Origin: Sarcomyxa edulis
Taxonomy: Eukaryota; Basidiomycota; Agaricomycetes; Agaricales; Mycenaceae
Length of the DNA stretch: 64,000 nt
Direction: 5' to 3'
Assembly: GCA_009761415.1 (NCBI GenBank)
Contig: QUOL01000001.1
Location: forward strand, 2,914,001-2,978,000
Part shown: positions 12,019 through 22,024 of the stretch, piece by piece
Layout of the letters: every line of letters begins with the position of its first letter
How positions within the stretch are numbered: position 1 is the first letter of the stretch
Made by a program: the position numbers and the translations under genes
Notes under the pieces: generated by a model
Seen by the model: the letters and a program-made list of their open reading frames with translations, nothing else
The model's database searches: none
What the model was told of the DNA's origin: nothing

Positions 12019-12471
12019 TCATAAGATGACACCGATATAATCGATCAGCGTCTTGTAGATTTCAGTATCCTCCTTCCCGCGACTGCAAAGGAGAACATTG
12101 ATGTTGTTTCTCTGTCGGACAATCCTCCCCACGAAGGAAGCGGAGTATGATCATATGTACGTCCTTTCGCTGCCTGAAACTCCTCTGGAGGAGTATAGAA
12201 TCCGTTATCGAGTCTGTCCCAAGTTCAAAATCTGTTCAACTCTGTTCTACTTACCACATACCACGATGTATTCCGAGTCGTCAGCGGACCCATATCTTTG
12301 CCTTGAAGTCAGAATGTCTATATTGTCTGTGTACATAGGACTCGTGGTGTCACCATCGGACTGGAGCGGGGTCTCCTGGGGTCTCACTAGCACTATTGGA
12401 GTAGAAGAAACTGCGACCATATTCACTGGCATTTCAGTAGCTATAGTACATCTCAAACAAAACGGAACCAT
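12019..12471 (-). CDS. Putative small protein of unknown function (126 aa, three exons)
   Basis: Three exons on the minus strand: 12255-12471, 12161-12231 and 12019-12111. Donors are gtaagt and gtacat, acceptors end in ag, and all phases close exactly to give 126 residues. The protein starts MVPFCLRCTIATEMPVN; its last exon reads NNINVLLCSRGKEDTEIYK then LIDYIGVIL and TGA. An in-frame stop lies just upstream of ATG 12471. I do not recognise a family. The start is 120 bp from the divergent ATP11 start, suggesting a shared promoter region. A 158-aa uninterrupted frame on the opposite strand (12098-12574) competes; I prefer this model because good splice sites and phases agree. Confidence 0.5.
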
Positions 12472-12591
12472 AGATGACTCGGGCAACTCGGGACAAGGAG
12501 ATCATACTCCGAATCCGGAACGATCGGGAGTGGACGTTCACTCGTCGATAAGCCAGTGCAAATCCACCAACTAAGTGACATCGTCGAGCTC

Positions 12592-13822
12592 ATGGGCATA
12601 TCGACCATCCATGCACTGCGATACAATTGTACCAGCTTAACCCGTCATGCCATCCCGAGGACCCCCACGATACTAAACCGTACCCGAAGACTTCACACCG
12701 AGACCGTTTTTGAGTCCAAATATGCCGAAAAACTACGCAAACTAGCGGATCAGTGAGAGGTCCTTTTCTTGCTGGGTCCTTTGCGTGAGTGACGTTATAT
12801 CTGACAGATAAACGAATGATTGCTTTACTTAGAAAGGGATTGAGCATCGCTGAATTGAAAGCAAAAGCCAAGGAGGAAGCGGAGAAGGAGAAAGTACGCC
12901 AGAGGGAACTATCTAAGACGTTGACTGCGTCGAAGGCGACGTCGCATTCTCCAGCTCCTCCTGGTCAATCTGCCAAGACAGAAGCATCTCGAGATGGGCA
13001 TGTGCCTGTGAAAAGTGTTCGCAAGGACAGTTCCCCGGTCAAGGTCAGTCTCAAGAATCTTTGTGATATCGCGTACTTCAAAACTGAACCATTTGGCAGC
13101 CGCTGTCATCCATTCTCAATATACCCCGTATACTCGCAACACCGCATACCTCCGCACAAATATCTGCCCTGTGGACTGCATATCACGTATCGCGGTCGAA
13201 CGGGACAGGCCGAGGATACATCTGTGCAACGATCCCTCTGGACTTGTACAACAAAATGGCCTCGGTTGCTTCCAAGTTCTCATCCTTCGTGGTTCCATTG
13301 CCTCGGCTCAAAGACCCAGCCGCACCAAACATCGAAGGTGAAGAGAAGACGGCGTACGAATTCTATTTCTTGCAATGGGCATTCCATCACGTACCTCCCG
13401 TTCCATCCGCTGCGGAACCAGATCCATTCGTGCCTCCACCTACTGTTGCCCCCACTGGTACTAACCCTCAGATATCGACTATACTGTTCACGCCTCTCCA
13501 GGAGTACAAACTCCGTCAGTCATTCGCTACGCCGTATCTCGTATTGACGCATTACACGGATCTCGCACATACGCACGGGGTTGTTCTAATGAGAGGTGAG
13601 ATCACGCCGTCGGCGGCTGGCTTGGGCCCTGGAGTGGATGGTCGGTATATGTTGAATCAGGCGGACGCGCAATTGTTGTCGATGGGAGTACAAAAGTTCT
13701 ATCTTTGGAGTAACGGCAATGGGCAGGAGAGGGAAGGAGAGAGACTCTTGAAGAGCTTCCACGAGAAACCGGAGGAATTCAAGTGGGAAGAGTTGTTGAA
13801 GCATGCCGGTTGGACCATCTAA
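12592..13822 (+). CDS. ATP11: ATP11, mitochondrial F1-ATPase assembly chaperone
   Basis: Atp11 family chaperone that binds free F1 beta subunits during assembly of ATP synthase in the mitochondrial matrix. Exons 12592-12752, 12833-13043 and 13100-13822 join in phase to 364 residues, a normal length. The N-terminus (MGISTIHALRYNCTSLTRH, many Arg/Ser/Thr, no acids) fits a mitochondrial presequence. FESKYAEKLRKLADQ and GLSIAELKAKAKEE form the charged helical region typical of the family. The conserved C-terminal domain starts at LSSILNIPRILATPHT and contains ISALWTAYHVSRSNGTGRG, YEFYFLQWAFHH, LVLTHYTDLAHTHGVVLMRG, LLSMGVQKFYLW and ends with FKWEELLKHAGWTI. An upstream in-frame GTG is not used; ATG 12592 is the first methionine. 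Confidence 0.95.
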
Positions 13823-14044
13823 TCAAACACAAGGTCTCCTGCAATACCATGGTTCACCGTTCGATACGTCTGAACTTTCGTCCTTTGGACGACGCAGATG
13901 GTGGATTGGCAAATATGACTAGTGAAATACATATTAGTATAGTTTCGTATAGAGATAGGGTATTACGGATCTGCGCAACAACTTAGTTCTACCTACCGAG
14001 GATCTCCGGGAGCCAGAAGTTGCGTACGATAGCAAAAGACTTCA

Positions 14045-14777
14045 TCAAGGAGAGGATATCACTGGCAACTGCTTCACCCACTCTCTCTTGTCGATCTCTC
14101 CAACAACGAACGCAGCAAAGGCTGCCCTAGACAACGACGTCTTCGTCTTCCCATCCCCGATGTATCCCGCTAGAAATTCCTTCGACTCCTGATTGGTCAA
14201 CAGAGGTACCCTCGCAATGGTCCAATCCAACCCTAGTTTATCCCCCTTTTCACGAATGGTCTTTCCCACTTCAATCACATCTTTATACGCGTCCTTCGCG
14301 AACATCGACGCGAGGGGGACCAAGACACCGAACTGGAGGCTGAATTTGTCTTTTGGATCGGCGATTGAGGTGGTTCCGAGGGCGATGAGACGGCGGGTGC
14401 CATGACTGTGCATCGCGTCCATGATTCTCGCGTACGACTGAGCTAGCGGTGTTCCAGTCGGATGTTTCAATCCTGGACCTGATGATAGAGTGGTGCGCGT
14501 TATAACGTGGTCTCACCAACAATCTGTGCTCGAGCTAGCACGCACCCAGAGTAGATATGACAGTAGTGACAGGACCCTCCATCGCCTTTGATAACGCGTC
14601 AACATCATCGAGTTGACCAGTGATCACCACTACGAACGGGTTTGATGAGATGTCGATTGGGAGCTTTTCCGGCGACCGCACAAAAACAACTATTGTGCAA
14701 GAATGTAGGGCTCGAATGCAGTGACGGATGACCTGGATTCCAGTAGGTCCAGTCCCACCAAAAACGAGGATACGCAT
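14045..14777 (-). CDS. NAD(P)-binding Rossmann-fold protein (atypical SDR/NmrA-like)
   Basis: Two exons, 14546-14777 and 14045-14478, join in phase (STLG|PGLKHP; donor gtgcgt) to 221 residues. The N-terminus MRILVFGGTGPTGIQVIRHC carries the dinucleotide-binding GGTGxTG loop. Then come VRSPEKLPID and TGQLDDVDALSKAM, as in atypical short-chain dehydrogenases related to biliverdin reductase B and NmrA. Downstream landmarks are YARIMDAMHSHGTRRLIALG and LDWTIARVPLL. No YxxxK catalytic pair is obvious, so it may be a reductase with an unusual site or a redox sensor. Substrate unknown. It lies about 100 bp from the 3' end of the next minus-strand gene. Confidence 0.82.
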
Positions 14778-14876
14778 TGTTCGTCAAGAGCCGGGAAGAT
14801 ACATGAAGAACTCGAACTTCAAAGTTGACCAGCCAAAGGTGTACGGGGTCTCGTAGAACTAGCAGCTTGAATTGTT

Positions 14877-15662
14877 TTATTCTACACTCGGACTCGGACT
14901 TCTCGGCCAATCTCCTGCTCGTCGAGCCTCCTCTTCAAGAGCCTGAATCGCTTCTCCTATTTCTCCTTCCAATTCAACCTCCATCTTGTCCATTTTTCTT
15001 CCAAAGACACGCCCGAACGCACTTACTAACCCTGGAATCTCGTCCTCGACAACGACAGTTTTATCTTTCGCACTCTCCACACAGCCAGCGTTTACACCGT
15101 CCAACCCACAAGCAACGATTCGATCGAACCATGGTATAGGTTCTCGCGTAATATTCAACGAGAAGCCATGACTCGTCAGTCGATGTCGCACCTGCACACC
15201 AATACTCCCAATCTTCGTCGTCTCGTCCAAAAACACCCCAGTATGTTCTGACGCGCTATGCTGTAGCTCATGGGCTTCCTGGAGGTAAAGCTCCATTGAC
15301 CTTTGCATGCAACAGACGTATTCCCTAGCACCCATTGGAGGTGACGTTCGGGATAGGTCGAGGAGTGGATAACCAACGATCTGGCCGGGCCCGTGATACG
15401 TCAGCTCCCCACCCCGAGTGGTTGTGATAAAGTCTGCACCGATGCTAGTAAGACGTGTCCGTTCATCTTTTACAGATGATTCGGACTGCCGACGCCCGGC
15501 GGTGTATACTGGGCGGTGCTGGAGAAGAAGGAGGATATCTTTGTGTGAAGCTGTACGTCGCTGGAGAAGTTGCAGCTCGTGGAGTCTTTCCTGGAGAGCC
15601 AAGGTCCGGGCATATGGTAAGGGAAGCTTGAAATAATGGTAGAGGATAGCAGGGAGAGTCAT
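14877..15662 (-). CDS. LIP2: Octanoyl-[acyl carrier protein]:protein N-octanoyltransferase (LipB/Lip2)
   Basis: Transfers the octanoyl group from mitochondrial acyl carrier protein to lipoyl domains such as GcvH, the first step of lipoate assembly. A single uninterrupted 261-codon exon, unusual in this intron-rich window. LipB landmarks: RPVYTAGRRQ (about 50-59), TRGGELTYHGPGQIVGYPLL (about 82-101), GVFLDETTKIGSIGVQVRH with the catalytic lysine near 150, HGFSLNI, and IVACGLDGV with the catalytic cysteine near 185. The C-terminus is an acidic helix plus a Ser/Pro tail. No strong presequence precedes the domain, so targeting information may be weak or in the first 20 residues (MTLPAILYHYFKLPLPYART). 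Confidence 0.94.
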   Translation of the reverse strand: MTLPAILYHYFKLPLPYARTLALQERLHELQLLQRRTASHKDILLLLQHRPVYTAGRRQSESSVKDERTRLTSIGADFITTTRGGELTYHGPGQIVGYPLLDLSRTSPPMGAREYVCCMQRSMELYLQEAHELQHSASEHTGVFLDETTKIGSIGVQVRHRLTSHGFSLNITREPIPWFDRIVACGLDGVNAGCVESAKDKTVVVEDEIPGLVSAFGRVFGRKMDKMEVELEGEIGEAIQALEEEARRAGDWPRSPSPSVE

Positions 15663-16611
15663 AATCGAGAAAAATCTGTTTTTTTTCCTTGAAAGGTTGC
15701 CGCTGCTGATATGTTGGTCGGTCTGAGCTCGAAAGGTGGCTCGCCGCCGTTCGGGCAGACGCGCCTCCCCGATCGTGTTTACCGCATTGGGAATTTGTCA
15801 ATTCGCACGTGCATCTTTACACGACTTGGTGGACGCGTCGTTAACGCGTCGATTCCTTGCTATTACACATTCAAACGAGCGAAGAAACGTTGCGAATGGA
15901 TGTTGCTTGCCACTCTGCCCACGCTGTAGTACCTTTTTCCCGAGTGAAGCGCTCAATAATGTTGTTTACCGCAAAGTCCGTATGTCTTGCGGCTTCAGGC
16001 CATGTACTTCTCAATTGAGTTTCTGTTCTGCGGCACGTTGTGGCACCATCTCATTATATTGTCTGCAACTTCAGGCACGATATCTAGACCTCCAGAAGTC
16101 TACAATCATAGACAAGGGAAAAGCTGACTGTGTTGGGACTAATGCTCACACTAGATCGGCTTCCAATCGGATCCCCATGATATAGATCCTTGGAGCCACA
16201 CACGGTCAGATCGAGAATCCGAGGGAGTGAGAAAGAAAGACCAGAAATGCATGTCCCCGAGGGCCCCGAGGTAGCCCAGGGCTGAGGGTTCACCAACCCC
16301 ACGGTATGGGAGAGAGTTCTTCGATGGTTCAAATCACCGCGAACATCATATATATGCCGTTGAGGATAGAAAACCCGAAATATTGGTACTCGTCAGGCAG
16401 TCAAACCAAAGATATAAATACCCTGCCACCTGCACTATGTAGGTAAGTCATCCAACATCGTAGTCGTCGTGGTCCATGATTAGATAGTTATTCATAAAAT
16501 AGGACAAGAGCCACTGAAAATGAGAATGTGCGAGCAAACGTCACTTTTCTTTGTCTTCCTCAACCTCAACACCTGAATACGATAGTTAACCTCGATAGTG
16601 TCATCAAAGTG
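15663..16611. other. Gene-poor stretch upstream of the octanoyltransferase
   Basis: I see no supportable gene. A plus-strand frame at 15736-16185 begins at GTG and resembles no family. The stretch holds the promoter of the octanoyltransferase gene (minus strand) and possibly the 3' end of the small candidate that follows. Confidence 0.5.
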
Positions 16612-17031
16612 TCATGCTGAGCCTCGGGACCGTCTAGATTTCGATTTCGGGGAGCCCCAACTCAGGTTGTCGTCTTCTAGCATCTCGGCCTGCGCGTGAA
16701 TGGATCCATTTCAGTTTCGACAGCCCATGTATGAGCAGGGCTGAAAACTCACAGGTCCAGACTCATGGCTGTGCTTGCTATTGTATGAAGAGACTGTTTG
16801 TAGAGTTGACAGCGAGGGCTTGAATTCACGACGTCAGAGTCAAGGACATTCGAGGAAAACCAACAACATACCGTGGAAACAAAATGAGTTGTCAGCGGGG
16901 CTGTCTGAACTGACATCATCGTTCCCTGGGAATTTCTCTTGGATTTCTGTCATATATGGAATTGTTAGAGTACGATCGTGCAGGGTGGATGCCAGGCTCA
17001 CCTTTGAAAGCTGGGGCATTGATAGGAACAT
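16612..17031 (-). CDS. Candidate small spliced gene, TATA-driven, unknown product
   Basis: ATG 17031 is the first ATG after a good TATA box at 17167-17173 on this strand. Plausible introns follow: donor gtgagc after LSK, acceptor gacag; donor gtatgt, acceptor aacag; donor gtgagt, acceptor gcgcag. Two frames stay open across the middle exons, so the protein cannot be fixed by eye: one reading contains EIQEKFPGNDDVSSDSP and ends in a Ser/Arg-rich RRSRGSA, but strict splicing of the first intron shifts into the other frame. The product would be about 70-80 residues. I looked for a C-terminal CaaX box, as in mating pheromone precursors, and found none convincing. Confidence 0.3.
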
Positions 17032-17166
17032 ATTTGTTGTAGTTAAGAGGTCTTTGTAAGGGTAGGTTATAGTATTGGATACGGTGGCGGAGGTGTTTGG
17101 AGATTAGTGTGTATAGGACGGTGAGAGGCTTTGGAGAGGTAATGAATGGGACTACTGACCATGGTC

Positions 17167-17173
17167 TTATATA
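17167..17173 (-). promoter_or_regulatory. TATA box for the small gene starting at 17031
   Basis: TATATAA on the minus strand, about 135 bases upstream of ATG 17031. With initiation 25-40 bases downstream, the leader would contain no earlier ATG. Confidence 0.45.
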
Positions 17174-18120
17174 GATTTTTCAGGTGGTGGCATCCCCTGC
17201 GTCTTCTCCTAGGCGCCCTGAATGCTAGATCATGCTGTGCGGTCCGCTTCCATGGACATTATGCGCTAGATCATCCTATGATGGTTATTAATCTCCCTTC
17301 AGCTGCGGCTTCACAGCCCAAATGAAGATTGCAGAGGACGTAACATGTATATTTGGCAGCTGAGTGAGCCAAGAATGACCTGGACGCGGTCATCACGTGG
17401 ATTTATTTTTGCCGATCCTCCACAGCGCAGTTTTGGTCCCAGACATCATTCATACACTCCATCGCCAAGTGTACTAGGCCTTGGGATGTGTGAGCTTAAC
17501 TGTCTGTTTCTTGTGAGCTTCGTCTCCTCCTACCTCACCCAAGACAACCTTCGTCCAAGAGATACATCGTTTTGTTTCCTGAAGTCGGTCCGGATTGTCT
17601 GTCTCGTGGACACAACCTTCATATCACGCGTACTTACAGTAGTGCTGGCATCGTCGGGTTTCCGTTTCTAAAATATCAATTTCGGAGCCAACATCAGGGC
17701 GCGTGCCTGCCAGAATTGATGACGAAGAATCGTCGGAGGCCAGCAGTGGATTATTGTGATGCGTGATTCAATTTGTAGAGAAACGTGATTTATTATTCAG
17801 GTCCCAACCGGGTTCTTCACCATAGCGTGCAGTACGCTGGTGTGTTCGTTTTAAATCAAGTGTATCCCCCACAGTGGACTCTCGGAGTAAAGAAAAAGAC
17901 GCAGACGTGTCCCAAGAAAAACATCGACAGTACACGCCGATCATATCACCGCTAAGACAGGAGCAGATAACAAGTTTGTTCGTTCTTCGCCAGCGTTGCC
18001 TGCTACCTAGATTCTTGGCTTTGCAGTCCAGATTCCGAAGAGACGAGTGAGGTGCATGAGCAGAGGTACACGTCCATAAGGCCTGGACGCAGCGCGCGGA
18101 CACAGTCGTGTACAGAGTAT
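17174..18120. other. Gene-poor stretch
   Basis: Several short reading frames on both strands (for example 17345-17671 plus and 17768-18136 minus) lack recognisable domains and consistent splice sites. I can support no gene here. Confidence 0.45.
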
Positions 18121-18129
18121 CAAAGAACG

Positions 18130-18680
18130 ACATCATACCGTGTAGAGCTGGCAGTAGTTTCCTTCGGTGGGTATATTAGTCCTTGAGAGAGGTTCGCGCG
18201 GATAGACGTTTCTGTTGGATGCCGTCTGATAGGCCTTGTGGACGGAAAAGGATCTATCCACGGTAAAAATGGTACCAAGTACAGCGGGGAGATCGCGAGT
18301 AGCAGTGATGAAGCCCAATTACGGAGTTAAGGCCTGACAGCGACGAAAAAGGTCCTTGACTTGAGATACTTGTGAAGATTAATATTGCCTGAGGAGGCCG
18401 AGACTCGACGGGAATCAAAAGCAGAAGATCCTCTACGTATAGCAGTAAGCTGAACAAGAAACTCCCATATCATAGAATTGAATTCGCTATAACGGAAGAA
18501 AAGAAAGATCTAGGTGCTTACCAGTCTTCGTTGTACCCAGGACTATAGCTAGAACCGGACGCCGCGCACGCCACCTATTACGACGTCAGATAATCCACGA
18601 TTTGCCACCTGTGAATTCACGCTGAATGTCTTGCAATCGGAAAGCGAGGAGAAGAAGATGTTGCGTCGGTTCAGCCACGT
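18130..18680 (-). other. Weak candidate for a spliced minus-strand gene
   Basis: On the minus strand a gtaagc donor follows ACAACGAAGACTG near 18524, and a ttgttcag acceptor lies near 18450. Downstream, three frames stay open in turn (one reading LLLYVEDLLLLIPVESRP, another ending GNYCQLYTV). That density of open frames and splice-like sites suggests a gene or a former gene, but I cannot fix a model and recognise no family. Confidence 0.2.
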
Positions 18681-19075
18681 GTCGGTGATTTTGAGGGAAT
18701 GAAGTGAACAGATGACAGGGTGTCTCTTGCTGTCTCATCACCTTTCGACCGACTAACTGTATCTCGGAAATTTCGTTCTATCATGTTTTGGGGGACCGAG
18801 CTCGTGCTTATTCGCATTGTACAAGACGTTATATGGCGTCGCGGGAGCATAATTTCTACCGGCTTCCACGTGCTGCATTCTATCTATCCATCAACCTCGA
18901 CGATTTTCATCTAATTGAATATCCATTAGGGCACCTCCAGTCTCCAAATCTCCTCAGAAAAACAACCTCGTATTCGCCTGCCTCTTACCCCAAGCATTCT
19001 ATATAGGCAATCCTTTTAGCGCCTGGTTATAGTTTGCTCGGAATTCCCCACGGCTCTCTTTCATTTTCTTTCCCC

Positions 19076-20520
19076 ATGGACGACTCGATGGAACTCATCT
19101 TTCTTGGGACCGGGACGTCCTCGAGTCTCCCGCACATAGAATGTCTCACCGCGTTACCAGGCGATAAACCGTGTCGGACGTGTCTTTCGACTCTGGCACC
19201 TGAAGGAAAGAATAACATTCGGCGCAATACCTCTGCTGCTGTCAGGGTAGCTGGGAAGGACGGGAAGAAAATGTGAGCAAATACAGCACTAACCTACACG
19301 GCACCGAGTCCTAATCCTGGAGTTGAGCTAGAACTATTGTCATCGACGTGGGCAAAAACTTCCAAGCCGCCGCGTTGGAATGGTTCCCAAAGTATGGTCT
19401 GCGTCAGATAGATGCCGTGCTGATCACTCATGCCCACGCCGATGGTACGTTGACGTGTTGTTGACCTTCTAAGGAGATACTGATTTTATCACATACTGCA
19501 GCTATGAACGGATTAGATGATCTACGAGGTGCGCGTCATAAAATTTGAGCTTGGCAAATTATTTATGAAGTTCTTGCCTTCCCAGGGTGGACATTGCATC
19601 ATTGCATTCAATCCCATATCGACGTCTATGTCTCTCAAGCAACCTACATCGAAGTACAGCGATCCTTTCCATACCTTGTGGCGAAAGAGTTCGCGTCTGG
19701 GGGCGGTGATGTAAATCGGGAATATCAACTGCATGGATTTCCCACTAATTGCGTCTTCCGTAGGTTCCGGAGTTCAAGTGGCATATCATTAGCGACAAAA
19801 TCCCGTTTGAGATCCAAGATACAGGTATCCAGATAACCCCATTTTCAGGTGCGGTACCATTGTCCTGTAGTACTAGGTGAAGCCAGCTGATGGGGTTGTC
19901 TATCAGTCCATCATGGCCGGATCTTCTCCGTGAACCCCCCTGTGGCCTATACCCCAACGCCGAGCGGCACCGGACCTTCGACGCCCAACGACACTTCACC
20001 TTCTACACCCACTTTTGCGTTTTCACCTTTGCCCCGAGACCGAGAAAAAGACTCTGGCAAAAAGATACATCCGTACCTTTGCTTTGGCTTCAAGATTGAA
20101 GACTCCATAATCTATTTATCGGACGTTTCGCACATTCCACCAGACGCATGGTCCATCATTGAGGACCGGAGAACCGGAGGGACGACGTTGCCTGTTCTTG
20201 TGCTGGACTGTTTGCGTTTAGAGCCACATACTTCTCATTTGGGGCTTGCACAATCGATTGCAACTGCTCGTCAAGTTGGTGCATCCAGAACGTACCTTAC
20301 TGGGTTCGGCCATGAGGTCAGCCATGAGGAATACGTGACTCTTGGGAAACACGCAGGTGGGATCAAGAAGGAAGCTGAACAGATGTCGCCCATAGAGGTA
20401 GAGGGAAGTGGGTTGATTGCCGAAGGGAAACGTATCTGGGTTCGGCCTGCGCACGACGGGCTGAGGGTATCTGTTTCCAGAGAGATGTATGTGAAGGATG
20501 GAAGTTACGACTTTGAGTAG
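19076..20520 (+). CDS. MBL-fold metallo-hydrolase
   Basis: Metallo-beta-lactamase-fold hydrolase of 386 residues. Six exons close in phase: 19076-19272, 19332-19444, 19502-19528 (27 nt), 19586-19710, 19764-19848 and 19907-20520. ATG 19076 is the first methionine. The start MELIFLGTGTSSSLPH and DVGKNFQAAALEWF lead to the metal motif LITHAHADAMNGLDDLR. VHHGRI supplies a further histidine, IIYLSDVSHIPPDAW the bridging aspartate and a His, and YLTGFGHEVSHEEY near the end a last histidine pair. A Ser/Thr/Pro-rich loop (about 220-250) is inserted before the SDVSH strand. It resembles PhnP-type phosphodiesterases more than RNase Z; the substrate is unknown. The 27-nt exon encodes the MNGLDDLR part of the active site. 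Confidence 0.87.
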
Positions 20521-20842
20521 TTTGCTACTTTTTAGCACATGCAGTAACAATTCAAAGGCTCTTCTAGACGGTGCATAAATTGGCTTTTGTGTCGGGAAAG
20601 CAAGGAGCTCGAGCTCGAGTCCCAGTCTCAAGACAGTCTAGAAGTTTTTGAAACATTTTTATACCGATGCCCTTTTTAGCGCAACCAGTCACGCTTCCAG
20701 CAATTGAAACCCCTCACTAAGCTTCTCAGAGTGACTTCACCCTTTCCCCACAACCCCCATCTCTCACAACCTCCTCGACCACCAAAATCACCACAATAAA
20801 ACGGCTACCTGAGCCCAATTTACAAATCCGGGGTCGTTGCCC
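20521..20842. promoter_or_regulatory. Intergenic region with C-rich leader of the PRELI gene
   Basis: Between two co-directional genes. Positions 20731-20812 are pyrimidine/C-rich (repeated CCCC, CTCC and ACCACC blocks), like the leaders of well-expressed fungal genes. No TATA box seen. Confidence 0.3.
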
Positions 20843-21655
20843 ATGAAGTTCTTCACGCAATCCTTCCTGTACGAGTAAGTAATAAAATATATGTAAATGA
20901 TACCCCTCAAAATATTTATCATTTTGGTCTTCCAGCGATCCCTGGTCTATCGTCTCTTTGGCTTTCTTTTTAAGATACCCCAACCCCTACGCATCCCATG
21001 TCATTTCCTGCGATGTCATATCTCGCACACAAACACCATCAGGTTCACTTCTCACAACGAGACTCATACTGAAACGAGGGGCATTACCGCGATGGGCACC
21101 TAAGAATATTGTCTCCCGAGCAGAGTCGTGGGTCATTGAAGAGAGTGAGGTGGACCCTGTTGGCAAAGTAGTCCGATGCCGAACGAAAAACCTTGATCAT
21201 GTAAAGGTCATGCAGGTCGAAGAGCATGTATTGTTCCGCCAAACTGCTGATGGGTGAGTTCATACATCATAGTCATTACCCCCTTTGATTCGACTGACTG
21301 TTGACTTCCAGAAAAACGCTTCAAACTACGGAAGCAAGAATATTATCTGGGTTCGGATGGGGTCTCACAAAAAGAATTGAAACTCATGGATTGACACGCT
21401 TCAAAGCCAATGTTCAACGAGTGAGCATTCTTTGCATATGTTCTAGCCCTTTTTTGCTCATCAATCTCCCAGTCTCGTGAAGGGGTCTCAGTCATTCTGA
21501 ATCTTCTACGCCAGTCGAGGATGCAGCCCATGACTATGGGTGGCGCTGAAGCTTCTACGCTTGCTGATACCAACTCACACCACCAGGACACAGACTCTCC
21601 TAACGCGCAGAAAGGCCAATGGACCAAATTGAAATCGTGGTTATCCAACTCTTGA
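20843..21655 (+). CDS. PRELI/MSF1 domain phospholipid-transfer protein (Ups family)
   Basis: Intramitochondrial phospholipid carrier of the Ups1/Ups2/PRELI family, which works with Mdm35 between the outer and inner membranes. Exons 20843-20874, 20936-21253, 21312-21421 and 21474-21655 join in phase to 213 residues. MKFFTQSFLYDDPWSIVSLA, LRYPNPYASHVISCDV, GSLLTTRLI and LPRWAPK are the standard PRELI start; ESWVIEESEVDP and TEARILSGFGWGLTKRIE are the domain end. A ~40-residue Ser/Thr/Gln-rich tail follows. Ups1 carries phosphatidic acid and Ups2 phosphatidylserine; I cannot tell which this is. The MKFF start and W at residue 13 fix the start codon. Confidence 0.92.
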
Positions 21656-22024
21656 CTTGTACTCTGTAATCCGTTCACATTCACCCATCGTATCATCTTT
21701 CATCCTTTTCCAGCAGGTCATATTCCAGTAGTTTCTCTAGTTCGTTCGCACCATCATCGTGTATCATTAGTATTTAATACTTACTCTCATGAACGTTATT
21801 GCAAAGCCCCGCTCCTTTCCTGTTACCGGTTTCCGTACGTGAGAGCATGAGAGTGAAAGACGGGCTCTGGACCGATAACCATGACTTCTGCTCCTACCAT
21901 TCTTCGCAGACACGCATGCCCGACCGCACCAGCTCCTGGCAACTACTAATCCTCGGTGGAACCGTCCTGGAAAGCCAGTTTGTCCGTAGACGACTTCTAG
22001 TCCCATCCTCCTTCAATCTGTGAA

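Noticed and set aside
11396..12022. 208-codon minus-strand open frame
   Set aside because: Low-complexity, no recognisable domain; begins at the stop of the better supported minus-strand gene and overlaps the plus-strand candidate.
12098..12574. 158-codon plus-strand open frame
   Set aside because: Opposite to a three-exon model with consistent phases; no family resemblance.
15736..16185. 149-codon plus-strand open frame
   Set aside because: Opens at GTG, no domain, no upstream ATG or splice support.
16500..17031. Mating pheromone precursor gene
   Set aside because: A CPIL-stop near 16495 is out of any supported frame, and proline after the cysteine is atypical for CaaX.
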